Below are positions 26,544 through 35,625 of a DNA stretch of 64,000 nt, in pieces. Source of the DNA: Gemmobacter fulvus (lineage in GTDB: Bacteria > Pseudomonadota > Alphaproteobacteria > Rhodobacterales > Rhodobacteraceae); assembly GCF_018798885.1 (NCBI RefSeq), contig NZ_CP076364.1:124001-188000 (forward strand), written 5' to 3'. The stretch's first letter is position 1, and each line of letters begins with the position of its first letter. The translations under genes were made by a program, and so were the position numbers. Below the pieces are notes generated by a model. That model searched no databases. It saw nothing but the letters and a program-made list of their open reading frames with translations, and had not been told where the DNA came from.

Positions 26544-26865
26544 GCGTATCCTCCTCGGGAATCGATCCCCCACAGGATGACGCAAGCTGACCGTGACGCA
26601 TTAGATCGAGTGTCTGTGCAAGCGACCGCAAGGCTTCGAGAGCAACAACCGGCGGGCCGCTTTCCATGCGTGCGCAATAGGCGGCATCGCACATCCAGGG
26701 GGGCAAAGTCCGGAAGAACCCCTGCCGTTCCTCGACCAGCACAGAGTCCGATCCGTGCCTGCGTCCCCCATCGCGCGCGCGTAGAACCCGCCCGTAAAGA
26801 GGGTGCCAAGGATATTCGATCCGCAAATCACGCAGTTGGTATGTGGAATGAAAGCCGATCACCAC
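26362..26865 (-). CDS. DUF5372-like protein of the nested recombinase element, copy 2
   Basis: Identical to the protein of copy 1 (PWHPLYGRVLRAR and SDSVLVEERQGFFRTLPPW blocks). The start is equally uncertain. Confidence 0.6.
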   Translation of the reverse strand: MVIGFHSTYQLRDLRIEYPWHPLYGRVLRARDGGRRHGSDSVLVEERQGFFRTLPPWMCDAAYCARMESGPPVVALEALRSLAQTLDLMRHGQLASSCGGSIPEEDTHALPTPTPLATKASDAESALPGPERQPEPPPGRARDTGDPGGIGRPAADGGGQDCGGRRS

Positions 26866-27009
26866 GTTTGGACCTGAAGACAACCATCACCCCCGCCTTG
26901 GGCGCAAAGCCCAACGCGGCATGCGCCATGGCCGCCAGCCCGTCATGTCCCTTGCGGAAGTCCACAGGCTTGGTCGCAATCACGATCCGGACGGCCTGAT
27001 CCGGAAAGA

Positions 27010-27420
27010 TCACAGCACCTTCCTCAACGCCGCCGCCAAGGCCGCCGCGCGGTCTGGACTGCAATCCGGCATCACATGCAGAACGACCCCACAGATCTCG
27101 ACCCTGATCACGCCCGTGTCGGCCGACGCATCAGCCAATGGCTCGATCACCAGCGGCACGAAGGTCGGGGCCGTAGCGACCGGCACCACCAGTTCCCCTT
27201 TGCGCGCCTGACCACGCCATCCCGAAAGGTGCCGCGCAATCAACCCATACTTCGCCGCAACATCGCAGACCCGCGCGCCAGGCTGAAAACTCTCAGCCAC
27301 AATCCGCGCCTTGAGATCATCCGGCCATCGCCGCCGCCCGGTCGGGCCATCAAGGATCTCGATCCGGGATACTTCCTTCGACCCACGCACCTCCATCCGG
27401 TGCTCGTTTTGGTGCTCCAC
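27010..27420 (-). CDS. tnpA: IS66 accessory protein TnpA (helix-turn-helix), copy 2
   Basis: Identical in translation to the 136-residue TnpA of copy 1, intact, overlapping the start of the split tnpB. Confidence 0.9.
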   Translation of the reverse strand: MEHQNEHRMEVRGSKEVSRIEILDGPTGRRRWPDDLKARIVAESFQPGARVCDVAAKYGLIARHLSGWRGQARKGELVVPVATAPTFVPLVIEPLADASADTGVIRVEICGVVLHVMPDCSPDRAAALAAALRKVL

Positions 27421-27523
27421 GGCCAGCCTCCCGCAAACTCAGTTGCAGAACGGCATGCCCCAAGTCACATCAAGCCGAAACCACGGGGCCGGCGCACCGC
27501 TTACCATGTTACTATAGCGCCTG

Positions 27524-27543
27524 TCGGATCATCCGAAGTCAGG
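27524..27543. other. Palindromic site in front of the tyrosine recombinase
   Basis: TCGGATCATCCGAAGTCAGG. The first 13 bases form a perfect palindrome (TCGGAT-C-ATCCGA). The identical 20 bases recur at 35213-35232, again about 28 bp before a copy of the recombinase gene, although the coding sequences have diverged. It is a candidate recombination core or autoregulatory operator. Confidence 0.6.
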
Positions 27544-27570
27544 GTGGGCTTGGGGGCAGGAGGTATCGCC

Positions 27571-28203
27571 ATGTCCATCGATTTTCTGCCCGCCCTGCGG
27601 CCTGACCACCCAGCCTGGAACAAAGGGCGCATCATCGGCCAAAAGCGTCCCCTGCAGCCAAAGCATGTCTGGTCTATCCGTGTGCGCCTTGAGATGGCGG
27701 ACAACCTGCGCGATCTTGCGCTGTTCAATATGGCTATCGACAGCAAACTTCGCGGCTGCGACCTCGTCTGCCTGAAAGTCCGCGACGTCTTTGCTGCAGG
27801 GAGAGTGAAGGAGCGCACCTCGGTCACCCAGAGCAAGACGGGTAAGCCTGTTCGTTTCGAGATCACTGAAACCACAAGACAATCCCTCGAGCGTTGGATC
27901 GCTGATCCCGAGATGCTCGGGCTGGAGTATCTTTGGCCCAGTCGCTTGCACCACAGCGCGCATCTGTCGACGCGGCAGTACGCCCGCATCTTGCGTGACT
28001 GGGTGACATCGATTGGACTTGAGCCGAGCGCTTACGGGACACACTCGATGCGCCGGACGAAGGTTGCGCAGATCTACAAGAAGACCGGCAATCTGCGGGC
28101 CGTGCAGCTATTGCTCGGTCACACGAAAATGGACAGCACTGTCCGATATCTCGGCGTAGACCTAGACGACGCGCTGACGCTGTCTGAGGGGATAGACTTG
28201 TAG
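27571..28203 (+). CDS. Short tyrosine recombinase/integrase
   Basis: A 210-residue protein with the catalytic half of a tyrosine recombinase. The first Arg lies in the SKLRGCDLVCLKVRDV helix, followed by KTGKPVRFEI (the beta-hairpin Lys), HSMRRTKVAQIYKKTG (H-x-x-R), LLLGHTKMDSTVRYLGVD with the second His and the nucleophile Tyr near residue 192. It lacks a full N-terminal core-binding domain, having only a ~60-residue leader (PAWNKGRIIGQKRPLQPKHVW). ATG 27571 follows AGGAGG. It is next to two large STAND-type defence genes, so it may have served to bring them in. A second, truncated copy is at 35261. Confidence 0.85.
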   Translation: MSIDFLPALRPDHPAWNKGRIIGQKRPLQPKHVWSIRVRLEMADNLRDLALFNMAIDSKLRGCDLVCLKVRDVFAAGRVKERTSVTQSKTGKPVRFEITETTRQSLERWIADPEMLGLEYLWPSRLHHSAHLSTRQYARILRDWVTSIGLEPSAYGTHSMRRTKVAQIYKKTGNLRAVQLLLGHTKMDSTVRYLGVDLDDALTLSEGIDL

Positions 28204-28234
28204 CGATAAGCCGGTCGGCGGGTTCTCTGCCGGC

Positions 28235-28330
28235 CGGCCCTTAGCCGCCGGTCAGCGCCGAAGGATGCTGGGATGCTGCTTTGCCGCATTCTCCAAAGCG
28301 GCCCTTCGAGGAGTGACGCAGCAAAACACT
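28235..28330. repeat. Dispersed intergenic repeat, copy B
   Basis: Starts CGGCCCTTAGCCGCCGGTC exactly like copy A, with the core GCCGCATTCTCCAAAGCGGCC and end GCAGCAAAAC. It follows the tyrosine recombinase and precedes the HEPN gene. Confidence 0.6.
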
Positions 28331-28447
28331 CGGGGCATGGTAGTGATGCGCCCCATCCCGGCCGTGAGGCGGCGCGGTAGAGCTCCCTAGAAATTGCCGT
28401 TCGCTGGGGATCCAGATACCTCAAGTTGATGAAGGCAGGCGGCACCA

Positions 28448-30031
28448 CTACCAGCCAGGGTCGCGCCGCTTTCGTCTTTCCTCAAGCCCAATTAGAGGCA
28501 TCGAACCAATCAAAAGTTTAGTGCCGCCGTCGTTTTTCTTGCGCTCCTCGACGCCAATAGCAAGCGCCAGTTGAATCAGTGCTGCCCTTGCGATTTTCAT
28601 AACTCGAAGCGCTTTAGCTTCGAGCAGATCACTGTCGATCGACAGGCAAAAGCAGTTGGATGCAGGCGAATCAAGCATCAGATTCCATGCCCATCCCTCA
28701 TGAACCTGCAGATATTTATGCTCGAGGGCGTTGCGGATATCGTGCAACTCACGAGCGTCCGCCGCGGTCGTACGCTTGAGCTCGTCGTCGAACAGTTCCT
28801 TAGACAACCAGTAAAGGCCGCGCAGCGGCCAGTTAGGATATTTCTTGAAGCCATCCAGCAGACGCGGCTTGCCCTCTACCATCCAGACATTCTTGAAGTT
28901 TATGCGGTCTGCGATCTTACCAAGCTTCCAGACATGGTCAACGAGGAACGCCACCTTGTCGAGCAACGAGTAAGAGATGCGATAAGCCGTGCGGACGCGC
29001 TCAATCGCTAACGAATGTGCAGGATAGTCGAGCGTATCGAACAAACGCACTCCGCGATCAGAGAAATGAATCTTAGTGCTGTTCAAACCCTCGTAAAGCA
29101 TAAACCGTGCCGAGGCGTATTCTTGTTTCATCTGGTTGAAGAAGCCAATCACCGGCGGCGGAGTAAAGGCGCCGGACCGATCATCAAACGCCTCCATGAT
29201 TGTCGGCAGCACGAGATCGTCTATTGCCGCCACCGAGAAAGCGCCGAGATCGTTCAGTGGGTTGAGGAAGAGCCTGCGGTCCAAGCACCAACGCCGATAG
29301 GCTCGCTCGGCCTTGCTGCGCCCAAGATCCGTGCCATCAAGATCCTGTAAGGCGCGTATGCGATCCAGATCGGCCGCGGCGGCATACTCGGCCGCGGTCG
29401 CTGCAAACTGCCGTCGCAGGACGGTCTGATTCTCGCCTTCGTAAATCGCGTCTGGTGCGAGCGCCGCCGCGAAACCGTCATGAGCGTGCAGCAGCAGGAT
29501 CGCCCGTTCACGATCTTGCTCCAATAGCCCGGCGTAGTGTTTGAGGCCGAATCCGCGGTTTGCCAACGCCATCGCAAAATTTGGGAGGATCGACAGCGCC
29601 TTGTCCCAGCCCTCGATCGCGTCAACAAAGCGCCCCCTGGTGTTTAGCTGATTTGCCCGATTGGTCAGGATCTGGCAGCGGCGGACGATGTCCAGCTCGG
29701 CGAAGCCGGGGTGTGCGCTGGCGCGGGAGAGTGCCAAGATCTGTTGTTCTCTCTCGGGATGCTCCCAATCCCAAGAACCACGTTCACCTGCCGACACTTC
29801 TTTGGCGCTCCAGGCGTTTGCGCGAAAATACTCGATAAGAGCGCCTTGCCTGGGGGCCAGCTCCCGCCTCTCCAATTCGTCTAGCAGATAGAGCGCACGT
29901 TCGACACCGCGCGGGAACTTCGCATCTAGTGAAGTGTCGATTAAGATCGCGATATGATCGAGCGCGGCGTCGGTATTCAGCTTGGCGATCGAGCGCTGGC
30001 GTAGATTTTCCAGTTCCGCCGATGTCGGCAT
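28448..30031 (-). CDS. LA2681-like HEPN-domain protein
   Basis: A 527-residue soluble protein. The N-terminal ~200 residues are helical and tetratricopeptide-like (ILTNRANQLNTRGRFVDAIE then ILPNFAMALANRGFGLKHYA). The C-terminal half matches the LA2681-type HEPN domain: helices around RTAYRISYSLLDKVAFLVDH, then the catalytic R-x4-H motif RNALEH at 433-438. HEPN domains with this motif are metal-independent RNases used in defence and abortive infection. ATG 30031 has an AAGGGA site; the longer frame to 30205 would overlap the upstream gene. It is 122 bp downstream of the giant STAND gene on the same strand, suggesting one operon in which an NTPase sensor is paired with an RNase. Confidence 0.75.
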   Translation of the reverse strand: MPTSAELENLRQRSIAKLNTDAALDHIAILIDTSLDAKFPRGVERALYLLDELERRELAPRQGALIEYFRANAWSAKEVSAGERGSWDWEHPEREQQILALSRASAHPGFAELDIVRRCQILTNRANQLNTRGRFVDAIEGWDKALSILPNFAMALANRGFGLKHYAGLLEQDRERAILLLHAHDGFAAALAPDAIYEGENQTVLRRQFAATAAEYAAAADLDRIRALQDLDGTDLGRSKAERAYRRWCLDRRLFLNPLNDLGAFSVAAIDDLVLPTIMEAFDDRSGAFTPPPVIGFFNQMKQEYASARFMLYEGLNSTKIHFSDRGVRLFDTLDYPAHSLAIERVRTAYRISYSLLDKVAFLVDHVWKLGKIADRINFKNVWMVEGKPRLLDGFKKYPNWPLRGLYWLSKELFDDELKRTTAADARELHDIRNALEHKYLQVHEGWAWNLMLDSPASNCFCLSIDSDLLEAKALRVMKIARAALIQLALAIGVEERKKNDGGTKLLIGSMPLIGLEERRKRRDPGW

Positions 30032-30153
30032 ATGTTGTCCCTTGTTTAGCCTGATCGGTGTGTGAAAAGGCCTTCGAAAGCGACCGTTCACTTCATTTCT
30101 CGCAAGTCCAGCAGGCTGATTAGATCTTTCGCAATCCCGTAGGCAGGGCATTG

Positions 30154-33100
30154 TCAGCGAAGCAGGTCCGGGAGTTCGTAGAGCAGCTTCAACGCGTCCG
30201 ACCAACCGACGTCGGAGAATAGGCGTAAGACCTCGACGAGCGCGGAGCGGCGCGTGTCATCCTCGAAGATTGAGCGGTGATCGGCAATGTAGCGGGTGAT
30301 CATCCGCACGATGACCGGCGCGGCAAGGCTCTCGTGATGATAGCCCTCCCGCGCAGCCGGGCCTGTCAGCAGCGCATGGAGCGAGTCGAACACGCTTGAT
30401 GGATCACCGGGGATCAGAAACTCATAAAGTTCGACGAGATGATGGTGCGTCGAAGGTTCGTGCGACGCCGCAAGCAGTGCGAGCATCGGGCGATAATCGA
30501 CAAGGAACCGGCGCATCGTGTCGGGGGACATGAGCCCGACGGGCGCTTCGCGACTGTCGGCATGCGCGCCCGAGCCGAAATAAAGCTGATTCATGAGGTG
30601 GCCGATCACCGTCTCTGCCGCTTTGTAGGTGGCGATGGCGGCCTCGCGCTCGGCGCCCTCGACGGTCCCGCCCGTCACCGCGGTATGGCTGGCTTCTACC
30701 GCCGCCGAGCACGCCTCCAGGATGACCATCGCCGCATGTTGCGAGCGATTGGAAAACCCGACGTCGCGCTCCTCGCCATCCGCATAGCGGGCGAAGAACG
30801 CGCCACGCAGCGTCGACAGGAAAGAGGTGAGGAACTCGCGGTGCGCAGCGGGGTCACCGACCCAAGCCCTGAGCCATTCGAGCGCGATGGCCTCTTGCTG
30901 CCCGCACCAGAGCTGCGCGGTCAGGCCGCCGAGTTGTTCGGCGACGTTGTCGCGACCGGGCTTGTCGTCGCGCTCGATGACATCGCGGCGGGCACGGACG
31001 ATCTCGATGATCGCCTTGCACTTCTCGGCATCGTTCCAGGTGAAGCGCGGGATCACATAGTGAAGGAAGGCGCTGAGCACGCCGGGGTGCGGCTCGTCAC
31101 GCGCAACGCGTTCGGCCAGCGCCCACATCTTGTCGGGCGCGGTGCGGCTCAGAACCTGCAGGCTCTGCGCCGCCTGCAGGCGGACCTGCGGTACCGGGTC
31201 TGCGAGGATCGCGTCGAACATGTCGACGATCTCGCTGTGATCCTCACCGAACTGGTCAGCGAGCGAAACATAGGCGTCGGCCGCATAGACGCGGACGTCC
31301 CAATTGCTCCAGCTTAGACTGGAATCTTCGTCTTTCTCCCGGGTCTCCGGGAAGCGGCTCGCCCAAAGCCGCCGCAACACGGCGAGCAGTTCCTCGACCG
31401 GCGGCATGCCATCGACGCCGGGCACATAGGCTGCGGCACCTGCGATGCGCTGGAGCGCGTTGCTTATATTCCCCCAGACCGGCTGTTCGACCTTCGCATG
31501 CAGCGTATCAGTATGGGCGTCATAGAAAGTGATCATGGCCAACACTTCCGCCCAAAGCTCGGCGAGCTCCACACTGTCGCAGGCCAAGGGCGTGGTCCCC
31601 ACTTTCTCGTAGAGCGCCTCAGATTGCGACAGCATCTGCGCATCGATACCTTCCTCGACATCGACGCCTTCACTGGCGAGCAGGCTGCGCGCAGCCCCAC
31701 GCGACGACCCCGATCTGATCGACATCGAGTATGTTGGGGGATTGCCGGCCAGTTCCTTCGCCGCTGCCAGTTCCTCGCGCAGCGCTCGCATTGGGTCGGT
31801 TGCAATCGCGTTTACGTCGACCAGCGACAGGAAGCGGCTGAGGACGCTACGCCACCAACGCTGTTCGGCTTCACCTGTAAATAAGCCGGCCTGCAACGCC
31901 TCGGCCTCGAACGAGGCCCGCTCGGAAATTGACCGGGATGAATAGGCTGCGGCCAGAAAGCGCACTGAATAACGGACGATGTCGCCATGCGCTAGCATCG
32001 TGATGTTGCAAGCGAACGGCCACAAGACGTCAGAAGTCTCGCTGACGCGCTCGGAGCCGACGCCTAGGATCCGGGTCCACACCGCCGGACTGGCATAGTT
32101 AATAGCGGCCGCATCGACAGTTTCTGAAAAGTTGAAAGGCGAGCAGCCGCGCAGATGCGCCACTAGCTGCACGAGCACTTCGTCATCCCGGTGGCCGTCG
32201 ATATTCTCGGCATCGTCCCAGGGCTCATACCCATATTTGTATCCAAGCAGATCAAATGCTGCATGGCCGGCGACTGCAACCGGCCTGCGCCCCAGACCCA
32301 AGGGCTGTGCGCGATCGGTGTCGCCGAGTGATGCCTCGACAATCGCACGCGTGCCGAGCGGAACCGAAAGCTCAAGAAGAGCTGTGATCCGCCGGGCCAG
32401 GTGGTAGCGGCAGTGGCGATAGTCTTGTCGACGGTTGGAGGAGAGCGGCATGATCCGGCTCGCCTGCCCTCCCATCAACGAGGTGCTGTCGTCGGTGATG
32501 TCACGAGAATAGAATACGCGGTAGATTTCGATCGCAAAATCACCGTCGGCCCGCGCGATTGGCATGATTTGCTCGGCTACCCAGGTCGCCTCCTTGTCTG
32601 CATGGGCCGAGAAATGCGGGTCGCGGAGTATCCGATCGAGCAACGCACGCGACGCGGCGGGATCGGCGGCGAAGCTCTTGCCGACGAAACGGATCGCGCT
32701 GGTCGCCGTCTGCTGCATTGGTGGATCGGTAGCCCAGGCGAAGTCGAGAAGCGCACGCGCGGTGCGGTTGAACACTTCAAGTAACACAGGCTCGGCGAGA
32801 TCGCGCTTATCGAATAATGTATGGAGCAGGAAGCGTGTCGCATCGGAAAGATCGCGCGAGCCCGCCTTGATCGCGGCGTCGGCGACCATCGCCCAAGCAA
32901 GCGCTTCGTCCGATCCGATACTGCCGGCCGCATCGACTGCCAGCCCAACAAATCGGGCAAGTCGCGAAAGCATAGTTGCCAGCGCGTTATCACTCGAGCG
33001 AGCCGCGATCAGCTCGACCAGCCCCGCGATATCGGTCTGCGTCGCCACGCGCTCAATCGCGGTACGAAGCGCAACATTGGCAAGCACCGGATCGACCGCC

Positions 33101-35052
33101 GGATCGGCGTAGATGCCGGCGACTAGGCGCCAGATATGCACCTTGCCTTCGGCATCCTGGCGCCAGAGCCGCTCGATCGCGAATCGCAGCGCCGGCGCAA
33201 GCATAAGCGCGATTGAGCTGTCGCCGCCGAGTTGGGAAATCAACCGAGCGGGATCGTCCCACTCTAGAAAGAAGCGGCCCGCGACATGGTCGAACAGCAC
33301 ATGATGGGCGAAGCTGACGAGATCGCCGGACTCGGCGAGCACGCCGGTCCGAATGACCGCATCCAGCTGATCGTGCCCTACGATTACCTTGCGCACGGCG
33401 AGCCGGCGCCGCTCGACCATCTCGCTGACCGTCGCGGCCGCAGCCCGACGCGCGGGTGTGTCGACAAGCCGGCGATCCTCATAAGCGTCGATCAGGTCGG
33501 ACTGAGTGGCGACCGTGCGGATACTGTCGGGGCTTGCCCCATCGGCGAGCAGTTGCGCGGCGAGCGAGAGGTTGAAGAGATTGCGCAGCAGGTCGCGTAG
33601 TTTGTCGGGCGCAGCAGCAATCAACACGCCAAGATCTTCGGCAGCGATGCCTACAGCGTCAAGATCATCGTCCACGAGCCGTGGCACTTGGAAATGCCGG
33701 ACGTTGACCAAGCCCGTCTCCGTATAGGCCGGATCAGGTGGCGTACCAGGCATGGCATCCCGGAACCGACGACCATTGCGCAGATCGAACGTGCGGATCG
33801 AGGCGATGACGGTCCAGTCCGGCGCCGATACTCCCAGAACCTCGATCAACTGAGCGAACACGCCTTCTGCCGGACCGCCGCGCGCGGCATCCAGTGCATC
33901 GATGATGAGCAGCTTGCGTCCCGAGCCGGGCGCGGCGGCGAGCACCTCGGTCAGCGGGTGCGCCAACCCCAACTCGGACTGGAGATTGGCAGCAATGGCA
34001 ACGCCCGGGAAGCGATCAACCGAAAGGAATACTACCGTATCGCTCGCTGCGCGGCGCGCCTGCGCCAACGCAACCAGCGCGCCGGTCTTGCCAGCCCCGG
34101 GCTCACCGGTGACGATCAGCGAGCCTGTATCGGCCGCCGCGGCAAGTGGCCCGTCGCTGACCCTCGTGATCGGAATGCCACCGGCGATCGGCAGGTGCGT
34201 ATGTCCAGCTAGGCGCGCAAGCTCGGTCTCGCACGCGGTCGACAGACGCTCAAGATCGGCGGTGTAGTCGGCGGCCCCAACGTCATTGTGGCCAAGCCGA
34301 CGAAGCTCGCGCAGGAGTCCAGCGCGATGAGCGGGCGCACCATTACCAATCATACCTCGGATGATACCCTTCAACTCCCGCAAGGGCGCATCGCCAACGG
34401 CTTCGGAGCCATAGAGACGTGTGCCCAGCAGTCGTGATGCTTCGCGCCAGTTGTCATCGCCCTCGTTCATCGAGAAACGTACGATGCGGAACAGCCTAGC
34501 CATCATCACCAGTTCGTCGTCGGTCGGCGGGACAGCTGAATGCGTTGCCCATGCCGTCCGCGCATGCATCGCGAACAGATCGAGCGCGTCGCGCTCTGCC
34601 GAAGACCGCCCGGCCTTGGTGGTTGCCCAGCTACCGCCAAGATCGAACGCGCGGCAACCTTGCTCCAGCGAGTCAAGCGTGCGCGGAGCATTGGCGGCAA
34701 CCGCTAGGACGGCACGAACCTTCTTCGGATCGACCGGAACGCCCGTGGCGCGGGCATCGACCATGACACGAACGAGTTGGCTGATGGTCTTGCCTAAAGG
34801 GCTCTTGGGACTAGCAGCCAGCCCGGCACTGGTCTTGCTCTGCAGGTCGATGCGGCTGGTGTCGTCCTGCTCCAAGCGGATGTCGTCGAGCCCATCGCCG
34901 GTTTCGAGTTGGATCGAGACCGGCAAGGTGGCAATTCCGAGGCCGAAACGTCCGCCGATCGGCATCCGCGCCAGCAGATGGGCGGCAAGCCAAGTGCCGA
35001 CCTCGGCTTGGAAGTCCATTCCGGCTTCGGTTGCACGCCCCCCTGCGTGCAT
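30154..35052 (-). CDS. Giant STAND-type NTPase with N-terminal nuclease-like domain
   Basis: About 1,632 residues. Residues 10-90 resemble the PD-(D/E)xK-like nuclease found in Cap4/DUF4297-type proteins: GMDFQAEVGTWLAAHLLA, then GLDDIRLEQDD and RIDLQSKTSAG, with the acidic pair and the Q-x-K core. Residues 316-323 are the P-loop GEPGAGKT, 381-390 the Walker B LLIIDALDAA, followed by a sensor-like SIRTFDLR. The remaining ~1,150 residues are helical-repeat-like, a probable sensor (VRLQAAQSLQVLS is HEAT-like). This nuclease-STAND-repeat layout fits Avs-like antiphage sensors. ATG 35052 is tentative; 35019 and a TTG at 35082 are alternatives. Exact family not identified. Confidence 0.72.
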   Translation of the reverse strand: MHAGGRATEAGMDFQAEVGTWLAAHLLARMPIGGRFGLGIATLPVSIQLETGDGLDDIRLEQDDTSRIDLQSKTSAGLAASPKSPLGKTISQLVRVMVDARATGVPVDPKKVRAVLAVAANAPRTLDSLEQGCRAFDLGGSWATTKAGRSSAERDALDLFAMHARTAWATHSAVPPTDDELVMMARLFRIVRFSMNEGDDNWREASRLLGTRLYGSEAVGDAPLRELKGIIRGMIGNGAPAHRAGLLRELRRLGHNDVGAADYTADLERLSTACETELARLAGHTHLPIAGGIPITRVSDGPLAAAADTGSLIVTGEPGAGKTGALVALAQARRAASDTVVFLSVDRFPGVAIAANLQSELGLAHPLTEVLAAAPGSGRKLLIIDALDAARGGPAEGVFAQLIEVLGVSAPDWTVIASIRTFDLRNGRRFRDAMPGTPPDPAYTETGLVNVRHFQVPRLVDDDLDAVGIAAEDLGVLIAAAPDKLRDLLRNLFNLSLAAQLLADGASPDSIRTVATQSDLIDAYEDRRLVDTPARRAAAATVSEMVERRRLAVRKVIVGHDQLDAVIRTGVLAESGDLVSFAHHVLFDHVAGRFFLEWDDPARLISQLGGDSSIALMLAPALRFAIERLWRQDAEGKVHIWRLVAGIYADPAVDPVLANVALRTAIERVATQTDIAGLVELIAARSSDNALATMLSRLARFVGLAVDAAGSIGSDEALAWAMVADAAIKAGSRDLSDATRFLLHTLFDKRDLAEPVLLEVFNRTARALLDFAWATDPPMQQTATSAIRFVGKSFAADPAASRALLDRILRDPHFSAHADKEATWVAEQIMPIARADGDFAIEIYRVFYSRDITDDSTSLMGGQASRIMPLSSNRRQDYRHCRYHLARRITALLELSVPLGTRAIVEASLGDTDRAQPLGLGRRPVAVAGHAAFDLLGYKYGYEPWDDAENIDGHRDDEVLVQLVAHLRGCSPFNFSETVDAAAINYASPAVWTRILGVGSERVSETSDVLWPFACNITMLAHGDIVRYSVRFLAAAYSSRSISERASFEAEALQAGLFTGEAEQRWWRSVLSRFLSLVDVNAIATDPMRALREELAAAKELAGNPPTYSMSIRSGSSRGAARSLLASEGVDVEEGIDAQMLSQSEALYEKVGTTPLACDSVELAELWAEVLAMITFYDAHTDTLHAKVEQPVWGNISNALQRIAGAAAYVPGVDGMPPVEELLAVLRRLWASRFPETREKDEDSSLSWSNWDVRVYAADAYVSLADQFGEDHSEIVDMFDAILADPVPQVRLQAAQSLQVLSRTAPDKMWALAERVARDEPHPGVLSAFLHYVIPRFTWNDAEKCKAIIEIVRARRDVIERDDKPGRDNVAEQLGGLTAQLWCGQQEAIALEWLRAWVGDPAAHREFLTSFLSTLRGAFFARYADGEERDVGFSNRSQHAAMVILEACSAAVEASHTAVTGGTVEGAEREAAIATYKAAETVIGHLMNQLYFGSGAHADSREAPVGLMSPDTMRRFLVDYRPMLALLAASHEPSTHHHLVELYEFLIPGDPSSVFDSLHALLTGPAAREGYHHESLAAPVIVRMITRYIADHRSIFEDDTRRSALVEVLRLFSDVGWSDALKLLYELPDLLR

Positions 35053-35212
35053 TCTGGATGTCGGTGCAGTTCCGCTAGCCAATTGCCGTCCACTCTCGAG
35101 AAATAGCGTTGCTCAAAGTATTGTTGGAACAGGTAAAATCTGCAACGTAGCAATCTACAGAAAATTAGGCCGCGTAGGGCAGCTCGGACATCTTGTGAAA
35201 TCATCGAGCTTA

Positions 35213-35232
35213 TCGGATCATCCGAAGTCAGG
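35213..35232. other. Second copy of the palindromic site
   Basis: Identical over all 20 bases to 27524-27543, including the TCGGAT/ATCCGA palindrome. It lies between the divergent STAND genes, in front of the truncated recombinase copy. Confidence 0.6.
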
Positions 35233-35260
35233 GACGGGCTGGAGGACATAAGGTAACACG

Positions 35261-35461
35261 ATGCCCGCCGGCCATTTTCCTGCGATGCGGTCTGAACGTC
35301 CCGCTTGGAGCAAGGAGCAAATCATTGGCCAGAAACGCACGCTACTGCCGAAAGTCGTAGACCTGCAGTTTAAAGGCCAGTCAGAGGGGTTCCTAGCAGT
35401 CGGCCCAAAAAATCTACCGTTCGACTTGCCGAAACTGCAGCGTGTGGCTTCTCGAAAGTAA
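35261..35461 (+). pseudogene. Truncated second tyrosine recombinase
   Basis: The first ~31 codons (MPAGHFPAMRSERPAWSKEQ, IIGQKRTLLPK) are homologous to the leader of the recombinase at 27571 and follow the same palindromic site at the same distance. Homology then breaks near 35353 and the rest of the 66-codon frame is unrelated. All catalytic residues are missing. The DNA differs at many positions from the full copy, so this is an older or separate insertion rather than a fresh duplicate. Confidence 0.7.
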
Positions 35462-35625
35462 CCGCTCGCTGGCCGCAGCATAACACTAAACCCAATATCT
35501 CAAGTGCGGACCGTATGACTACCGGAGCCAGTTGCTCCAGCCCCAATGCGTTAACTCGCAGCTTAATGTTTGCCGTTTGTTCTAACCCTGATATCATGGG
35601 CAGGCGGGAACATGAAAGGACGTAT

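Larger units (their letters stand above)
24236..26856 (-). mobile_element. Nested 2,621-bp serine-recombinase element inside tnpB, copy 2
   Basis: Same insert and same GG-flanked junctions as in copy 1. Its junctions are not displaced relative to copy 1, so it was copied along with the host IS66 rather than inserted a second time. Confidence 0.8.
24039..27013 (-). pseudogene. tnpB: IS66 accessory gene tnpB split by a nested element, copy 2
   Basis: Same split as in copy 1: N-terminal 53 codons from GTG 27013 to 26855, C-terminal 64 codons plus stop from 24233 to 24039. The fact that the same interruption is present at two independent insertion sites shows the interrupted form has itself moved. 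Confidence 0.87.
22387..27504 (-). mobile_element. IS66-family element carrying a nested serine-recombinase insert, copy 2
   Basis: Same 5,118-bp structure as copy 1, ends GTAAGCGGTGCG at 22387 and inverted at 27504, but flanked by a different 8-bp duplication, CATGTTAC (22379-22386 and 27505-27512). The distinct duplication shows that it inserted on its own. It landed 11 bp (27513-27523) from the palindromic site in front of the tyrosine recombinase. Confidence 0.93.

Noticed and set aside
11378-27512. A composite transposon with two IS66 copies moving the Hachiman genes
   Set aside because: Each copy has its own matching 8-bp duplication (GATCGTAT and CATGTTAC). A composite transposon would show one duplication at the outer ends only, so the copies inserted separately.
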